Source: Bifidobacterium breve (lineage in GTDB: Bacteria > Actinomycetota > Thermoleophilia > Miltoncostaeales > Miltoncostaeaceae). From it: 5,390 nucleotides of DNA. The notes under the pieces were generated by a model. The model was not told where the DNA came from, did not search any database, and saw only the letters and a list, made by a program, of their open reading frames with translations. This document shows, piece by piece, positions 3,947 to 5,390 of the stretch. Position 1 is the stretch's first letter, and each line of letters opens with the position of its first letter. The stretch spans positions 1 through 5,390 of the forward strand of contig CAMCOB010000097.1 in the NCBI GenBank assembly GCA_945876305.1, given 5' to 3'. A program made the translations under genes and the position numbers.

Positions 3947-5390
3947 AGTTGCCCCTCGAGTGGCTGCGCGAGCAGATCGCCACTTCGCTCACCGACGAGC
4001 AGATCGCCGAGCGCCTCACCGCCACCGGTACCGCCGTTGAGAAGGTGATTACCCGCGGCATTGCCGATACGCCGGGTAACCGCGAGTCGTTCCTTGTGGG
4101 CAAGGTACTCACCTGCGATCAGCACCCCGACGCCGACCGCCTGCATGTACTGAGCATTGACACCGGACACGACGAGCCCCGGCAGATCGTGTGCGGCGCA
4201 CCCAACGTGGCCGCCGGTCAGACCGTGGCCGTGGCAATTCCGGGTGCAGTGATGCCCGGAGGCCAGAAGCTGGGCAAGGCGAAACTGCGCGGGGTCGAGA
4301 GCCTCGGCATGGTGTGCTCGGCCACCGAGCTTGAACTCGCCGACGAGAGCGACGGCATCCTTGTGTTGCCGGATGATCTCGTGGCCGGCACTCCCATTCT
4401 CGACTCCCTGCCGTCGCCGGGCACCGTGCTCGAGCTCGAGCTCACGCCCAACCGTGGCGACTGCCAGGGCATTTACGGCATCGCCCGCGAGGTGCACACC
4501 ATCACGGGCGAGCTCCTTCCGGCGCTCGATCTGGCACTGCCAGCGGAGGATGGCCCCGGCCAGGTAGGCGACCACATCTCCCTGACGGTGGAGGCCACCG
4601 ACCTGTGCCCGCGCTACATGGCCCGGGTGCTGGTGGACGTCACGGTGGGCCCGTCGCCCGAGTGGATGGCGCGCCGCCTGGATGCCGCGGGTATGCGCAG
4701 CATCAACAACGTGGTGGACATCACCAACTACGTGATGCTGCTTACCGCGCAGCCACTGCACGCCTTTGATCTCGACCACTTGGCGGGGCCGGCAATTGTG
4801 GTGCGCCGGGCAACCGACGGCGAGAAGATCGTCACGCTCGATGGCCAGGAGCGCACGCTTGGCACCGACAACTTGGTGATCGCCGACGCCGGGAAGCCCG
4901 CCGTGATCGCCGGCATCTTCGGCGCCGAGTTCGCTGAGGTGTCGGGCTCCACTACCCGCGTGCTGCTTGAGGCCGCCACCTTCGATGGTCCCAACATCAT
5001 CCGCACCTCGCTTGGCCTGGGCCTGCGCACCGAGTCAAGCGCCCGGTTTGAGAAGGGGCAGCCCCGCGAGTTGCCGCCGTACGCAATGGCGCTGGCGTGC
5101 CGCCTGCTCACCGACCTTGCCGGTGCCAAGCTGGTGCCCGGTGTACTGGACGCCCACGAGCCGTCACCCGCGGCGCCGGTCATTACCCTGCGCCACCAGC
5201 GGGTGGGGCACATCCTGGGCGTGGACATCACTGCCGACGAGAGCGCCACAACGCTGGAGCGCCTCGGCTGCGCCGTCGATCGTGGAGCAGATGCCCACAC
5301 CGTGACAGTGCCCTGGCACCGCGTGGCCGACCTGCAGCGCGAGATCGACCTCATCGAAGAGGTTGGGCGCATCCATGGGTTTGACGAGAT
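3943..5390 (+). CDS. pheT: Phenylalanyl-tRNA synthetase beta subunit, C-terminus cut off by window edge
   Basis: PheT supports the catalytic alpha subunit, binds tRNA-Phe and edits misacylated Tyr-tRNA-Phe. The open frame gives 482 residues plus two bases; the family is about 800, so roughly 60 percent is present. The tRNA-binding OB fold (about 40-150) includes VGKV (52-55), HPDADRL (61-67) and QIVCGAPN (81-88). The B3/B4 editing domain (about 207-395) has ITNYVM (260-265), QPLHAFD (270-276), IAGIFG (322-327) and RTESSARFEKG (362-372). By remembered alignment, H273, E343 and T363 correspond to E. coli editing residues. The B5 domain (from about 411) keeps the Mg-binding spacing D463, D469, E472, E473. 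The anticodon-binding C-terminal domain lies outside. The start is an ATGA overlap with pheS, helped by GGAG at 3931-3934. Confidence 0.97.
   Translation, partial: MKLPLEWLREQIATSLTDEQIAERLTATGTAVEKVITRGIADTPGNRESFLVGKVLTCDQHPDADRLHVLSIDTGHDEPRQIVCGAPNVAAGQTVAVAIPGAVMPGGQKLGKAKLRGVESLGMVCSATELELADESDGILVLPDDLVAGTPILDSLPSPGTVLELELTPNRGDCQGIYGIAREVHTITGELLPALDLALPAEDGPGQVGDHISLTVEATDLCPRYMARVLVDVTVGPSPEWMARRLDAAGMRSINNVVDITNYVMLLTAQPLHAFDLDHLAGPAIVVRRATDGEKIVTLDGQERTLGTDNLVIADAGKPAVIAGIFGAEFAEVSGSTTRVLLEAATFDGPNIIRTSLGLGLRTESSARFEKGQPRELPPYAMALACRLLTDLAGAKLVPGVLDAHEPSPAAPVITLRHQRVGHILGVDITADESATTLERLGCAVDRGADAHTVTVPWHRVADLQREIDLIEEVGRIHGFDE

Noticed and set aside
3907..4779. 290-codon open frame on the - strand opposite pheS/pheT
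   Set aside because: It lies opposite well-matched pheS and pheT coding sequence. Long antisense frames are expected in GC-rich codon-biased genes. Its His/Gly/Val-rich content resembles no family I know.
1..5390. Search for CRISPR arrays, insertion sequences, tRNA genes and a new defence or metabolic system
   Set aside because: No regularly spaced direct repeats, transposase motifs, terminal inverted repeats or tRNA cloverleaf were seen. All substantial coding space is filled by known housekeeping families plus one known peptidase family.

Overview
The window is GC-rich DNA. It carries the conserved gene order infC-rpmI-rplT-RNA methyltransferase-pheS-pheT on the + strand, with a divergent zinc metallopeptidase gene on the - strand at the left edge. 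A SpoU/TrmH-type methyltransferase between rplT and pheS is familiar from Actinomycetota (the order resembles infC-rpmI-rplT-tsnR of Mycobacterium, with pheS-pheT nearby). The Ala/Pro-rich tail on IF3, the GTG starts and the GC-rich third codon positions fit the same phylum. Wording of the IF3, L20 and PheT proteins suggests to me a lineage away from the classical Actinomycetes, perhaps near Thermoleophilia, but that placement is only an impression.

Layout: 1-652 (-) is a YgjP/DUF45-type metallopeptidase cut by the left edge. 653-793 is a divergent intergenic region holding an elaborate infC leader: three consecutive hairpins, the third followed by four T, then a strong Shine-Dalgarno. 794-1486 is infC, 1513-1710 rpmI and 1714-2076 rplT. 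A 59-bp gap contains a near-perfect hairpin (2102-2132) directly before the RNA methyltransferase gene (2136-2933). pheS (2930-3946) and pheT (3943 to the right edge, incomplete) follow. Both the methyltransferase/pheS and pheS/pheT junctions are ATGA overlaps.

How the genes work together: all + strand genes serve translation. IF3 controls initiation, L35 and L20 are large-subunit proteins, the methyltransferase probably modifies rRNA or tRNA, and PheS and PheT form the phenylalanyl-tRNA synthetase tetramer. Tight spacing implies one operon, possibly divided into a ribosomal part and a synthetase part by the hairpin after rplT.

I found no mobile element, CRISPR array, tRNA or rRNA, and no new multi-gene system. 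The most interesting material is regulatory. The infC leader looks like an attenuator. The infC Shine-Dalgarno is too far from the only usable infC start, but is ideally placed for a nine-codon CTG-started mini-ORF overlapping it.
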